Source: Pelagibacteraceae bacterium AG-426-G09 (lineage in GTDB: Bacteria; Pseudomonadota; Alphaproteobacteria; Pelagibacterales; Pelagibacteraceae). Taken from it: a DNA stretch of 64,000 nucleotides. The translations under genes were made by a program, and so were the position numbers. Below, piece after piece: positions 8,910 through 18,134 of this stretch. Position 1 is the stretch's first letter, and each line of letters starts with the position of its first letter. Under the pieces are notes generated by a model. That model made no database searches and was not told the DNA's origin. It saw nothing but the letters and a program-made list of their open reading frames with translations. The stretch is from assembly GCA_003210075.1 (NCBI GenBank), contig QCNR01000002.1:19811-83810 (forward strand). The letters are read 5' to 3'.

Positions 8910-9356
8910 ATGAAAAAATTAGAAGAAGAGGATATATATAAAATATTTAAACCGGAATTAACTCCAAAAAGAATGCTAGAAATGGGGGTTTTTGGTGGAT
9001 CATATTTTGGAAATAATGTTAAAGAATATCCAAAAAAATGGTTTACGAATGTTAAATTAAGTAAAAATTTTGATGTAAGTTTAAATAGATTTAAAATAAG
9101 AGCAGGACTTTCAAGAGAACATTGGATAGAAAAAGGATGGATATTTAAAGAGGATCCACTAGGTTGGTTTCAATGGTACTGTAGATTTACAATGGGAAGA
9201 CGTTTGCCTAATGTTGACGTAACTCAAATAAAAAGATGGAAAAATTTTAGAAGGCATGTCACTGCAATTGAAAAAAATTGTGAAAAAGGAAATTTAGATT
9301 GCAGAAAAAGGCAGAGACAGGCAATTCTGCAATGGGCTTATAATCCATATAGGTAA
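8910..9356 (+). CDS. conserved Trp-rich protein of unknown function
   Basis: 148 aa, not assignable. It is unusually aromatic and basic, with repeated Trp (KKWF, EHWIEKGW, GWFQWYCRF, QWAYNPYR) and an Arg/Lys-rich C-terminal half. There is no signal peptide or membrane helix. The regular Trp/Arg spacing suggests a compact conserved domain rather than random sequence. It is the last gene of the glnT-dpaL unit and meets the minus-strand cupin gene three bases later with no terminator between. No function is proposed. Confidence 0.7.
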   Translation: MKKLEEEDIYKIFKPELTPKRMLEMGVFGGSYFGNNVKEYPKKWFTNVKLSKNFDVSLNRFKIRAGLSREHWIEKGWIFKEDPLGWFQWYCRFTMGRRLPNVDVTQIKRWKNFRRHVTAIEKNCEKGNLDCRKRQRQAILQWAYNPYR

Positions 9357-9359
9357 AAA

Positions 9360-9791
9360 TTATTTTATTTTAGTTTTAAAATCTATACCATATTCTGATC
9401 TTGGCCCGTTTCTTAATCCAAAAGGTCCAGGAAAAAATATTGTCATTGGTCTAGTGCCTGGTTTTAAATCGACTCTATGAAATGTATTTGCCGACCTAAA
9501 CCCTATATATCCAGGTGGTCTCCAATGTTTTCCATCTTTTAGAGTTTCATAATAACCACCTCTCAATATTATTGTCATAAAAGGACATAAATGGTTGTGC
9601 ACACCATCACCATGATCATCATCTAGCATTTCGTGAATTAAAATATTAAAGGGAAACCACTTTGGCCTATTTCTAAACAAAACATAATATCTATTCATCC
9701 AAGGTTTAGCCTCGTCAAATCTAGGATGAGAAGGACCTCTATCCAAAACTACTTTTTTTCTTCCAATAAGCTCTAAAAATTTAAGTATCAT
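9360..9791 (-). CDS. cupin-fold protein
   Basis: 143 aa. A cupin motif is visible: HNHLCPFMTIILRGGYYE (HxH...E type), then GYIGFRSANTFHRVDL carrying the second-motif histidine, so a metal-binding beta-barrel is likely. The substrate is unknown. The start overlaps the bamB stop by one base, making it the last gene of the acnA-bamB operon. Confidence 0.7.
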   Translation of the reverse strand: MILKFLELIGRKKVVLDRGPSHPRFDEAKPWMNRYYVLFRNRPKWFPFNILIHEMLDDDHGDGVHNHLCPFMTIILRGGYYETLKDGKHWRPPGYIGFRSANTFHRVDLKPGTRPMTIFFPGPFGLRNGPRSEYGIDFKTKIK

Positions 9792-11086
9792 TATTCAATT
9801 TTAATGATTGCATTATTTTTTAAAATATACATCTGTTTACCAAGAACATAAGGTCTGGAAATTTTTTCACCATTAATTTTTATAATTTTCTTTACCTTTC
9901 CATCTTCAATGTTTGCTTTTAATAATCTACCATTACTTAAACTTACATATATATAATTTTTGGCAGCAATAAACCCAGTTGGATAAATATTTTTATTTTT
10001 TTTAAAATTTAATAGATTTGTAGATCTCAAAATATTTCCATTTGTTTTATTTAATACAAAGAAATAACCTTCCTCTGAAACTGTTAAGAGAAGGTCCCCA
10101 ATAATTAAGGGATCAGTATAAGAATTAATAGTTTGTTCCCATTTAATTATGCCATTTCTAACATCGATAGCAAAAAATTTATTTTGATTATTTGATATAA
10201 ATATAGTTTCATTATCAGATACTAATTTTGAATTTTTTAATAAAAATGTATTTTCAAATATATCTTCACTGACTGTTTGTGATTGCCAAATTAAATTACC
10301 GCTATTTATATCTAAAGCGTTTATGTCTCCTAAAGTATCAATGAATATAACTAATCCATTTTGTATAATTAAAGATAATTTCCTCTGAGATTTAATAAAA
10401 GATTTTTCTGTACCAAATTGCCAAATTTCCTTACCATTTTGCAAAGAAATGCATCTAATTATATTTTCATAATCAATCAAAAATATTTTATTATCATAAA
10501 TTTTAATTTCAGAATTAAAAGCAGTAGTATTTTTTTTTTTCCAAATCAGATTCCCATTAGAAAAATCTATTCCATATAAATTTGTAATTGTGTCGGCTGC
10601 AACTAAAATTTTATTGTTTGTTGCGAAATATATTGAAGGTTTTTGTTTTATCTCCCTTTTTGTATAATGATTTTTTGCCCAAATAATTTCTGAATCTCTG
10701 CTAAATTTAATTATTTTACCCTTATCATCAAAAAAAGTTAATGAATTATCATCGCTTAGTAATAGATCTGGGTAAATTTGATCAAAATTTTTAATTTTTT
10801 TAAATTTAAATTTTGAAATTTCTTTAAAATCACTTTCAAAATTAAGATATCCTGTATTATTTGTTAAATTATTTATAAATGATTTTTTATTATATGAAGT
10901 ATCAATTTTTATTTTTAAATTTGAATTAAATTCTTTGTTTAGAATTCTTTTGCTTTTAAATATTTCCTCAGGATCCTGACTTCTATCTTGTTCTATTTTA
11001 CTTTTAGTCCAAAATCCTGTTTTGTTATCTAAAGAGCAGTGACTCAATAGTATAAATGCTAATATTGAAATAAAATATTTATACAC
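9791..11086 (-). CDS. bamB: outer-membrane assembly lipoprotein BamB-like (PQQ-type beta-propeller)
   Basis: 431 aa. Lipoprotein signal with lipobox LLSHC at residues about 14-18, then blade repeats typical of PQQ-propellers (GNLIWKKK, GKEIWQFG, GNLIWQSQ, GIIKWEQT). It is therefore a periplasmic, membrane-anchored propeller like the BAM accessory subunit BamB. A TPR-type membrane protein gene lies immediately upstream with eight bases of overlap, as is common for bamB. The usual der (engA) neighbour is not here; acnA sits upstream instead. Confidence 0.82.
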   Translation of the reverse strand: MYKYFISILAFILLSHCSLDNKTGFWTKSKIEQDRSQDPEEIFKSKRILNKEFNSNLKIKIDTSYNKKSFINNLTNNTGYLNFESDFKEISKFKFKKIKNFDQIYPDLLLSDDNSLTFFDDKGKIIKFSRDSEIIWAKNHYTKREIKQKPSIYFATNNKILVAADTITNLYGIDFSNGNLIWKKKNTTAFNSEIKIYDNKIFLIDYENIIRCISLQNGKEIWQFGTEKSFIKSQRKLSLIIQNGLVIFIDTLGDINALDINSGNLIWQSQTVSEDIFENTFLLKNSKLVSDNETIFISNNQNKFFAIDVRNGIIKWEQTINSYTDPLIIGDLLLTVSEEGYFFVLNKTNGNILRSTNLLNFKKNKNIYPTGFIAAKNYIYVSLSNGRLLKANIEDGKVKKIIKINGEKISRPYVLGKQMYILKNNAIIKIE

Positions 11087-11723
11087 TAAAATCTCTTTGT
11101 AGCCTTTTTTGAGTCTCTAATCTTATTTGAGGATTGGGATTATTCATCTCTAAGATTTTTTCAAAAAATTCTTTAGATTTTTGTTTTTCATTTTTGGAAA
11201 AAAAGTATTCTGCCATTACATATAAAGCATGGGATTTCCACAAGTTTTCATTATTTATCAATGGTTTAAATATCTCTAAAAGTTCTTCTTCGCTCGCAGT
11301 ATCTGAGTTAAATAAACCTTTTTTATAAATTATTAAGTTTTTTATTTCATCGTCTAAATCAACTTCATAAATTAATATATCAAAATATTTATTAATTTTA
11401 TTTTTATCAGTCAGAAGATTATTATCTAATAGAAAATACAATGCCAATGGAGAGTAAGTTGAGTCTTTCTTGTTAATTATATTATTCATCTTTTCTATAG
11501 ATGATTGTGGATTGCTTTTGTCGTAGTTATTTATAGCTAGATTATATTTTTCTGAGATTTGTGATTTTATATTTTTCTTGTAATCAGAATAAAAAAAGTA
11601 ACTAAACAAAGACAAAAAAATAATTATAAAGAATGAAATTACAGATTTTTTATTATTAAAAATGAAACTTTTTAAATTATTATTTTGTGTATCATTTGGT
11701 ACTATTTGATTTTCTTCAGTCAT
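11079..11723 (-). CDS. membrane-anchored tetratricopeptide-type protein (YfgM-like)
   Basis: 214 aa. One membrane helix at about residues 26-48 follows a polar N-terminus; the rest is helical with TPR-like units (YNLAINNYDKSNPQSSIEKM, LYVMAEYFFSKNEKQKSKEFFEK), and ends QIRLETQKRL, where proteobacterial homologues often end. The YfgM-like family works with periplasmic folding and outer-membrane assembly. It overlaps bamB by eight bases and abuts acnA with no gap, so it is translationally coupled to both. Confidence 0.72.
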   Translation of the reverse strand: MTEENQIVPNDTQNNNLKSFIFNNKKSVISFFIIIFLSLFSYFFYSDYKKNIKSQISEKYNLAINNYDKSNPQSSIEKMNNIINKKDSTYSPLALYFLLDNNLLTDKNKINKYFDILIYEVDLDDEIKNLIIYKKGLFNSDTASEEELLEIFKPLINNENLWKSHALYVMAEYFFSKNEKQKSKEFFEKILEMNNPNPQIRLETQKRLQRDFSV

Positions 11724-14393
11724 TTAAATCATGTTTCTTAAAACGTATTGCAAAATTCCACCATGTCTATAATACTCCAACTCGTTCATAGTGTCTATTC
11801 TTGCTAAAACTTTAATTTTTTTTATATCACCATTATTATATTTAATCTCTAATTCTAGATCTTCAGCTGGTTTAATGCCATTTTCTAATTTTTTTACCGT
11901 AAATAATTCCGATCCATTCAAATCAAGACTTTTTCTATTTGCTCCATTTATAAACTGTAATGGCAATACTCCCATTCCAATCAAATTAGATCTGTGAATC
12001 CTTTCGAAACTTTCAGCTATAACAGCCTTGATCCCTAACAGTTTGGTACCTTTAGCTGCCCAATCTCTTGAAGAGCCAGTACCATATTCTTTGCCACCAA
12101 TAACTACTAAATCTGTCCCCCTTTTTTTATATTCAACAACCGCATCATATATAGCCATAACCTTATTTTCTGGATATAATTTAGTTAAACCACCTTCTGT
12201 GCCTGGTGCAATTTCATTTCTTATTCTTATATTTGCAAATGTTCCTCGCATCATAACCTCATGATTTCCTCTTCTCGAACCATATGAATTATAATCTTTG
12301 GGTAGAATTTGATGTTTCATAAAATATTCTCCTGTAGGACTTTCTTTTTGTATACTGCCAGCTGGAGATATATGATCGGTTGTTACGCTATCACCTAAAA
12401 TTAATAATGGTCTTGCATCATTAATAGATTTAAATCCCTCTGGTTCAGTAGAAAGATTTTCAAAAAATGGCGGTTTTTTCACATAGGTTGAATTATCATC
12501 CCAATCATAAATACTACTTTTCTTTGTTTTAATTTGTTGCCATTGCTGTGGTCCTTTTGAAACATTTGAATATCTCTCTCTAAACATTTCAGGATTTAAA
12601 GATTTTAATAAAACTTCTTCAATTTCTTTATTACTTGGCCAAATATCCTTTAGATAAACCTCTTTACCATTTTCATCTTTTCCTAAAGGATCATTGTATA
12701 AATCTACTAGCATAGATCCAGCTAAAGAGTATGCTACTACTAATGGAGGTGAGGCTAAATAATTGGCTTTCACTAAAGGAGATATTCTTCCTTCAAAATT
12801 TCTATTACCTGATAAAATAGATACAGCATATATTTCTTTATCTTTTATTGAGTTAGAAATATTTTCTGGTAACGGGCCTGAATTACCAATACATGTAGTA
12901 CATCCATATCCTACTAAATTAAAACCTAATTCATCTAAGTATTTATTTAGACCAGCCTTATTTAAGTAATCTGTTACTACTTGAGATCCTGGAGCTAAGG
13001 AAGTTTTAACCCATGGTTTAGTTTTTAAACCTTTTTCGATAGCTTTTTTTGCAAGGAGCCCTGCTCCAATAAGAACATTTGGATTAGATGTATTTGTACA
13101 TGATGTTATTGCAGCTATTACTATTGAACCATCTTGTAATTCAAAATCTTCACCGGAAACTTTGGAATTATTTATATTTTCTCTTTTAGTTATTTCTTTA
13201 AAGCTTTTTTCAAATGAATTTTTTGCTTGAGTAAGTGGTACTTTATCTTGAGGTCTTTTAGGTCCAGAAATAGTTGTAACAACAGATGACATGTCTAATT
13301 TTACAATATCGGTAAATTCAATATTTTCGCTAGCCCATAATCCTTGATCTTTAGCGTACTTTTCTACTATTTTAATTGTTTGATCATCTCTTCCTGAAAA
13401 CTTTAAATACTTTATTGTTTCATCGTCTATAGGAAAAAAACCACACGTAGCTCCATACTCTGGTGCCATATTTGCAATTGTTGCTCTGTCAGCTAAACTT
13501 AAATTTTTTAATCCTGAACCATAAAATTCTACAAATTTGCCAACAACTCCCTTGTCTCTTAAAATTTTTACCACCGTTAAAACTAAATCAGTTGCGGTAG
13601 TTCCTTCGGGAAGTTTATTAGTTAATTCAAATCCTATAACCTCTGGTATTAACATTGAAATTGGTTGCCCCAGCATCCCTGCTTCTGCTTCTATACCTCC
13701 TACTCCCCAGCCCAAGACTGACAAACCATTAACCATAGTTGTATGGCTATCTGTACCAACAAGAGTATCGGGAAAGATATATTCTTCATTTTCTGATTTT
13801 GCACTCCAAACAACTTTTGATAGATATTCTAAGTTTACTTGATGGCAAATACCAGTTCCTGGGGGAACAATTCTAAAATTATCAAATGCTTGTTGTCCCC
13901 ATTTTAAAAAAGAATATCTCTCTCCATTTCTATTAAATTCAATATCAACATTTTTTTTTAAAGAGGATGTGTTAGCGAAATCATCAACTTGAACTGAGTG
14001 ATCGATAACTAAATCTACAGGAGATAAAGGATTTATTTTTTTTGGATCTTTATTTTTTTCCTTTACAGCTTCTCTCATTGCTGCAAGATCTGCCACGGCA
14101 GGTATGCCTGTATAATCTTGTAGCAATACTCTTGTAGGTCTAAAAGCAATTTCAGTATTGGATTTTTTCGACTTTAACCAATTTTTAATTGCATCAATTT
14201 GATTTATAGTAACTGTTTCACCATCTTCGAATCTCAATAAATTTTCTAATAATACTAATAATGATTTAGGAAGTTTGGATATACCATCTAATCCATTTTT
14301 TTCTGCAATCTTTAATGAAAAATACTTATAAACCTTCCCATTAACATCTAGTGATTTTAAACAATTGTAAGAGTTTTTTTTTCCAGGTTTCAT
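11724..14393 (-). CDS. acnA: aconitate hydratase A
   Basis: 889 aa, full AcnA length. The three [4Fe-4S] ligand cysteines lie in AAITSCTNTSNP and GYGCTTCIGNSGPL, and the C-terminal swivel domain carries GGKEYGTGSSRDWAAKG with the substrate-binding serine/arginine. It isomerises citrate to isocitrate in the TCA cycle, cytoplasm. It is embedded between a LysE exporter gene (three bases upstream) and the TPR/bamB genes, so a core metabolic enzyme shares a transcript with envelope-assembly genes. Confidence 0.96.
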   Translation of the reverse strand: MKPGKKNSYNCLKSLDVNGKVYKYFSLKIAEKNGLDGISKLPKSLLVLLENLLRFEDGETVTINQIDAIKNWLKSKKSNTEIAFRPTRVLLQDYTGIPAVADLAAMREAVKEKNKDPKKINPLSPVDLVIDHSVQVDDFANTSSLKKNVDIEFNRNGERYSFLKWGQQAFDNFRIVPPGTGICHQVNLEYLSKVVWSAKSENEEYIFPDTLVGTDSHTTMVNGLSVLGWGVGGIEAEAGMLGQPISMLIPEVIGFELTNKLPEGTTATDLVLTVVKILRDKGVVGKFVEFYGSGLKNLSLADRATIANMAPEYGATCGFFPIDDETIKYLKFSGRDDQTIKIVEKYAKDQGLWASENIEFTDIVKLDMSSVVTTISGPKRPQDKVPLTQAKNSFEKSFKEITKRENINNSKVSGEDFELQDGSIVIAAITSCTNTSNPNVLIGAGLLAKKAIEKGLKTKPWVKTSLAPGSQVVTDYLNKAGLNKYLDELGFNLVGYGCTTCIGNSGPLPENISNSIKDKEIYAVSILSGNRNFEGRISPLVKANYLASPPLVVAYSLAGSMLVDLYNDPLGKDENGKEVYLKDIWPSNKEIEEVLLKSLNPEMFRERYSNVSKGPQQWQQIKTKKSSIYDWDDNSTYVKKPPFFENLSTEPEGFKSINDARPLLILGDSVTTDHISPAGSIQKESPTGEYFMKHQILPKDYNSYGSRRGNHEVMMRGTFANIRIRNEIAPGTEGGLTKLYPENKVMAIYDAVVEYKKRGTDLVVIGGKEYGTGSSRDWAAKGTKLLGIKAVIAESFERIHRSNLIGMGVLPLQFINGANRKSLDLNGSELFTVKKLENGIKPAEDLELEIKYNNGDIKKIKVLARIDTMNELEYYRHGGILQYVLRNMI

Positions 14394-14396
14394 ATC

Positions 14397-14987
14397 TTAT
14401 ATATAAAATGTAATTATGCTCAAAAGAAGAAGGCAGGACATAGCATAATTGAAGTATTTAATAAATTTCTCATTTGTCGCAAATTTTCTTAAAAATTTAC
14501 CAATAAATGTCCACAATGTTATACTAGTTGAAGAAAATAAGAGAGCCAACAAAACAACTTGAGTCGCATAATTTATATAATTCTCGCCAAGCTCAACGTA
14601 AGTTGATACAACAATTATAGCTACAGTCACACCCTTAGGATTCAAATATTGAAAGAAAAATGTTTCGATAAACTTTACTGGATTTTCTTTTTTCGTATCA
14701 TCTGATGTAGTTGATGTTGCGATTTTATAAGCTAAATAAATTAAGAATAATGTTCCAAGGTATTTCATTAAAATTTGAATAACTGGGAATAATTTAAATA
14801 CATTAATTAATCCTATTGTTAAAAACAGAACCAAAGATGTAAATCCAAGTGTAACACCAAGAATATGTGGTATCGTTTTTATTATTCCAAAGTTGAAGCC
14901 TGAGTAAGAAGCTACAACATTATTAGGACCAGGAGTATAAGCTGTGACAAACCAGAATAAAGCAATTGAAAATATTTCTGGATGCAT
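14397..14987 (-). CDS. LysE/RhtB-family amino-acid exporter
   Basis: 196 aa, about six membrane helices. The family's N-terminal signature is visible: FVTAYTPGPNNVVASYSGFNFG, with the PGPN motif in the first loop. It probably exports an amino acid or related metabolite across the inner membrane; the substrate cannot be read. It lies three bases after the CsaA-like gene and before acnA. Confidence 0.82.
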   Translation of the reverse strand: MHPEIFSIALFWFVTAYTPGPNNVVASYSGFNFGIIKTIPHILGVTLGFTSLVLFLTIGLINVFKLFPVIQILMKYLGTLFLIYLAYKIATSTTSDDTKKENPVKFIETFFFQYLNPKGVTVAIIVVSTYVELGENYINYATQVVLLALLFSSTSITLWTFIGKFLRKFATNEKFIKYFNYAMSCLLLLSIITFYI

Positions 14988-14990
14988 GTT

Positions 14991-15332
14991 TTATGCTATT
15001 GGCAATCCATTTTCCGCTTTATGGGATGGATGGACTAATGTAACTTTTCCTTCTTTGTCAATTGAACCTAAAATCAAAACTTGAGACTTAACTCCAGCAA
15101 TATTTTTTTCCGGAAAATTACAAACTCCAATAACTTGTTTTCCAACTAAATTCTCTGCATTGTAATAATGTGTTATTTGTGCTGAAGACTGTCTTATTCC
15201 TATTTCTTCACCAAAGTCAACTTCGACTACTAAGGATGGTTTTCTAGCTTTTTCGTTTTGTTTTACGCTTAAAACTGTTCCTAATCTAATATCTGCTTTA
15301 TCAAAAATGTCGTAGGTTATTTGTTCTTTCAT
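14991..15332 (-). CDS. tRNA-binding domain protein (CsaA-like)
   Basis: 113 aa, a single OB-fold tRNA-binding domain as in CsaA and the C-terminus of MetRS: DKADIRLGTVLSV, KPSLVVEVDFG, GIRQSSAQI, VIGVCNFP. CsaA proteins have been described as export chaperones and tRNA binders. First gene of the acnA-bamB operon. No Shine-Dalgarno lies before its ATG and only 23 bp separate it from divergent argE. Confidence 0.82.
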   Translation of the reverse strand: MKEQITYDIFDKADIRLGTVLSVKQNEKARKPSLVVEVDFGEEIGIRQSSAQITHYYNAENLVGKQVIGVCNFPEKNIAGVKSQVLILGSIDKEGKVTLVHPSHKAENGLPIA

Positions 15333-15348
15333 AATAATAATATATAAT
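15321..15348 (+). promoter_or_regulatory. candidate argE promoter in a 23-bp divergent gap
   Basis: TTGTTC (15321-15326, inside the csaA-like gene) and TATAAT (15343-15348) are separated by 16 bases. The -10 ends seven bases before the argE ATG at 15356, so the transcript would begin at or next to the start codon. No ribosome site is present for argE. This fits a leaderless message, but it is inferred from consensus only. Confidence 0.4.
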
Positions 15349-15355
15349 TAAGTTT

Positions 15356-16534
15356 ATGAGTTTAGACAGCAATTTATATGAAAAATCAATCAAGATTTTG
15401 ACTGATCTTATAAGTTTTAAAACAATATCTGGAAAAGATAATGGTCCTTTGATTAATTATTGTGATGAAATATTAAAAAAAAATGGTGTGTCGACCTTTC
15501 GTGTATTTGATGACAATAAAGAAAGAGTAAACCTCTTTGGGACTATTAAGGCCAAAAATCCTAATACGAAAAAACCTATAATCCTTTCAGGACATACAGA
15601 TGTTGTTCCAGTTTCAAAAGGATGGTCTACAGATCCATTTATAGCAACAGTAAAAGGTGATAAGCTTTTTGGAAGAGGTTCATGTGATATGAAAGGTTTT
15701 ATAGCGTGTGTTCTTGCATTTGTTCCAACATTATCTAAAACTAATTTAGATCGAGATGTACACTTTTCATTTACATTTGATGAGGAGACAGCTTGTATAG
15801 GAGCTCCACTTTTAATTAAAGAATTAAAAAAGAGAAATATTAAAGATGGTATTTGTATAATTGGGGAACCAACAAAAATGAAAATTATAGATGCACATAA
15901 AGGAATGAATGAGTATACAATTCATTTCGAAGGCCTGGCTGGACATAGCTCACAACCTCACAAAGGTGTTAATGCTATAGAATATGCAACAAGATATATA
16001 AATAAACTTTTAGAATTAAGAAAAGAATTGATAAAGAGGGCTCCTAAAGATTGTATTTTTGATCCACCTCATTCTACCCTTTCAGTAGGTGGAATTTTTG
16101 GAGGTATAGCTCACAATGTAATAGCTGATAAATGTAAAGTAGAGTGGGAAACAAGGCCAGTTATAAAAGAAGATGGAATATTTGTTACAGATCAAATAGA
16201 TAAATATGTTAGTGAAGAACTTTTACCACAAATGAAAAAGGTTTTTCCTAATTCAAACATTCGTAAAGAAACTATCGGGGAAGTTATCGGATTTAACAGA
16301 ATAAAAGATTCTGAAGCATGTGAGTTTGTGTCTAGTATTACAGGAGACAATTCAAGAGAAGTTGTTTCTTTTGGAACTGAGGCTGGTCTTTTCCAGGAAA
16401 TAGGAATAAGCACTGTTGTTTGTGGACCAGGATCAATTGAACAGGCTCATAAGATTGATGAATTTATTGAACTAAATGAGATCAAAAGGTGTTTAACTTT
16501 TCTTGAAGGTATTAAAAATAAATCAATTAATTAA
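15356..16534 (+). CDS. argE: acetylornithine deacetylase (M20 peptidase family)
   Basis: 392 aa, ArgE length. M20 metal-site motifs occur in order: LSGHTDVVPV, FGRGSCDMKGF, the catalytic DEETACIGA, GEPT, and the C-terminal GPGSIEQAHKIDEF histidine. The reaction gives ornithine and acetate in arginine synthesis; the family also includes succinyl-diaminopimelate desuccinylase, but the length and the CDMKGF segment favour ArgE. It is a lone gene between a divergent CsaA-like gene and a convergent NCS1 gene, with no Shine-Dalgarno. Confidence 0.85.
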   Translation: MSLDSNLYEKSIKILTDLISFKTISGKDNGPLINYCDEILKKNGVSTFRVFDDNKERVNLFGTIKAKNPNTKKPIILSGHTDVVPVSKGWSTDPFIATVKGDKLFGRGSCDMKGFIACVLAFVPTLSKTNLDRDVHFSFTFDEETACIGAPLLIKELKKRNIKDGICIIGEPTKMKIIDAHKGMNEYTIHFEGLAGHSSQPHKGVNAIEYATRYINKLLELRKELIKRAPKDCIFDPPHSTLSVGGIFGGIAHNVIADKCKVEWETRPVIKEDGIFVTDQIDKYVSEELLPQMKKVFPNSNIRKETIGEVIGFNRIKDSEACEFVSSITGDNSREVVSFGTEAGLFQEIGISTVVCGPGSIEQAHKIDEFIELNEIKRCLTFLEGIKNKSIN

Positions 16535-16540
16535 AAAAAA

Positions 16541-16567
16541 TCCTGCCACGTATTAAACGTGACAGGA
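16541..16567 (-). terminator. intrinsic terminator of the NCS1 transporter gene
   Basis: TCCTGCCACGT-ATTAA-ACGTGACAGGA, an 11-bp stem with one mismatch. Read on the minus strand it is followed by eight U residues, so it ends the NCS1 transcript. argE converges on its other side. Confidence 0.85.
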
Positions 16568-16592
16568 TATTTAACCTTTGAGAGAGTTTTAT

Positions 16593-18047
16593 TTACTTAC
16601 TTCTACTAGATATAGCTAGGTGAATGATAGCACCTAAAGCAGCACCAATCATCCAAGCATATCCTCCTCCACCACCAAGGTTAGCAAAGAAGTCATCTAA
16701 ACCAAATACTAAAATATTTGGCCAAACTGTTCCAACAGCAATGTATCCTGAAAGCACCCAAGCTAACATTCCCTTACCATTGAAACCATTGTTGTAGTGA
16801 TACTTTCCACTCGTACTGTCCGAGAAAAGATCATCTACATCAATTTTTTGCTTTTTAATGATGTAGTAGTCAGTAATCATTATACCAAACACTGGAGCTA
16901 ATATTGCACCCAATGTATTTACAAACGGGAATAATCCCATCTTAGTAATCGTTGATACCCATAGACCACCAATTATAAAACCAAATATCGCCGTAATTAA
17001 TCCACCAACTCTAAAATTAATTTTGCTTGGTATTAAATTAGCTAAGTCATACGCAGGTGGTACAAAATTGGCAACCATGTTTATACCAACAGTTGCCGCA
17101 AAGAATGCAAACGCTGCGATGATTGTAAGTAGTAAATTGTCTACTTTTGCAACCATATCAGTTGGTGAAGCAATATATTCACCAAATATAGCAATCGTTC
17201 CACCAGTAATCATTAATGTAATGAATGAGAAGAAAACAACGTTACCTACAAGGCCCCATAAATTTCCTTTTTTCATTTCGTCTTCATTTTTAACAAATCT
17301 TGCGAAGTCACCGAAGTTAATCACAACTGCCGCAAAGTATCCAACCATAATTGAAAATACTGCTAGGAATGCACCAAATGAACCTAATCCTTCAAAACCA
17401 CCTGATCTTTCACCACCAGAAAATATATTTCCAACCTCTGTTAGTAAGCCTCCTCCAGCTTTTGCCCATATTGCAATCATTAAAACGACCATCACAACAT
17501 AAACTGCTGGACCAGCAAAGTTTAAAAACTTTCTAACTAAATCTATCCCTTGCCAGAACAGATAAACTTGGAAAACTGAAACAAATATAAATGAAATCCA
17601 CATTACTCCTGACATTCCAAGAAGCATTGGCTCACCTTCTATTCCAGTTAAACCTGTAATCAATAATGCAACTGCAGTTGAGGCTGCATAAGTTTGAGCA
17701 CCGTACCAAAACATTGCAACAATACCTCTGGCCATAGCCGGGAAGTTTGCCCCAAATACACCCATACTTACTCGAGCAAATACGGGGTATGGAATACCAT
17801 GTTTAACACTTGGTTTTCCTGAAAGGTTAACGAGCCACATTATAAAAAATCCTGCAAGAACTAACGCAAGCATAACTGCCCAACCATTTAAGCCTGAGGC
17901 TAAGAATAGTGATGCAGCCAAAGTATATCCAAATAAACTTTGAACATCGTTAGCCCAAACGTTAAAGATTTCAAACCATCCCCATTTTTTGTCGCTACTT
18001 GGGGTAGGAGCTAAATCTTTATTATATAATTTAGAAGATCTTGACAT
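16593..18047 (-). CDS. NCS1-family nucleobase/hydantoin/allantoin-type permease
   Basis: About 484 aa with roughly twelve membrane helices. It shows the NCS1 N-terminal signature FNVWANDVQSLFGYTLAASLFL. I place the start at the internal ATG (18047) rather than the track's 18074 because AAAGGAGGGAGAT lies directly before it. The family imports nucleobases, hydantoins, allantoin or thiamine with sodium or protons. It follows the ureohydrolase and aldehyde dehydrogenase genes on the same strand, but a gap of about 195 bp with its own repeat element suggests a separate promoter. Substrate unknown; a guanidino- or ureido-compound would suit the neighbours. Confidence 0.83.
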   Translation of the reverse strand: MSRSSKLYNKDLAPTPSSDKKWGWFEIFNVWANDVQSLFGYTLAASLFLASGLNGWAVMLALVLAGFFIMWLVNLSGKPSVKHGIPYPVFARVSMGVFGANFPAMARGIVAMFWYGAQTYAASTAVALLITGLTGIEGEPMLLGMSGVMWISFIFVSVFQVYLFWQGIDLVRKFLNFAGPAVYVVMVVLMIAIWAKAGGGLLTEVGNIFSGGERSGGFEGLGSFGAFLAVFSIMVGYFAAVVINFGDFARFVKNEDEMKKGNLWGLVGNVVFFSFITLMITGGTIAIFGEYIASPTDMVAKVDNLLLTIIAAFAFFAATVGINMVANFVPPAYDLANLIPSKINFRVGGLITAIFGFIIGGLWVSTITKMGLFPFVNTLGAILAPVFGIMITDYYIIKKQKIDVDDLFSDSTSGKYHYNNGFNGKGMLAWVLSGYIAVGTVWPNILVFGLDDFFANLGGGGGYAWMIGAALGAIIHLAISSRSK

Positions 18048-18134
18048 ATCTCCCTCCTTTGTTTTGAAGAACAATAAGTTTTTAGTTAATTAATAAAATG
18101 AAAAAATTTATAAGTATTTATAAGTGTTGATTTA

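Noticed and set aside
17023-17502. 159-aa plus-strand ORF inside the NCS1 gene
   Set aside because: Fully inside a well-supported membrane transporter gene, on the opposite strand, with no independent signals.
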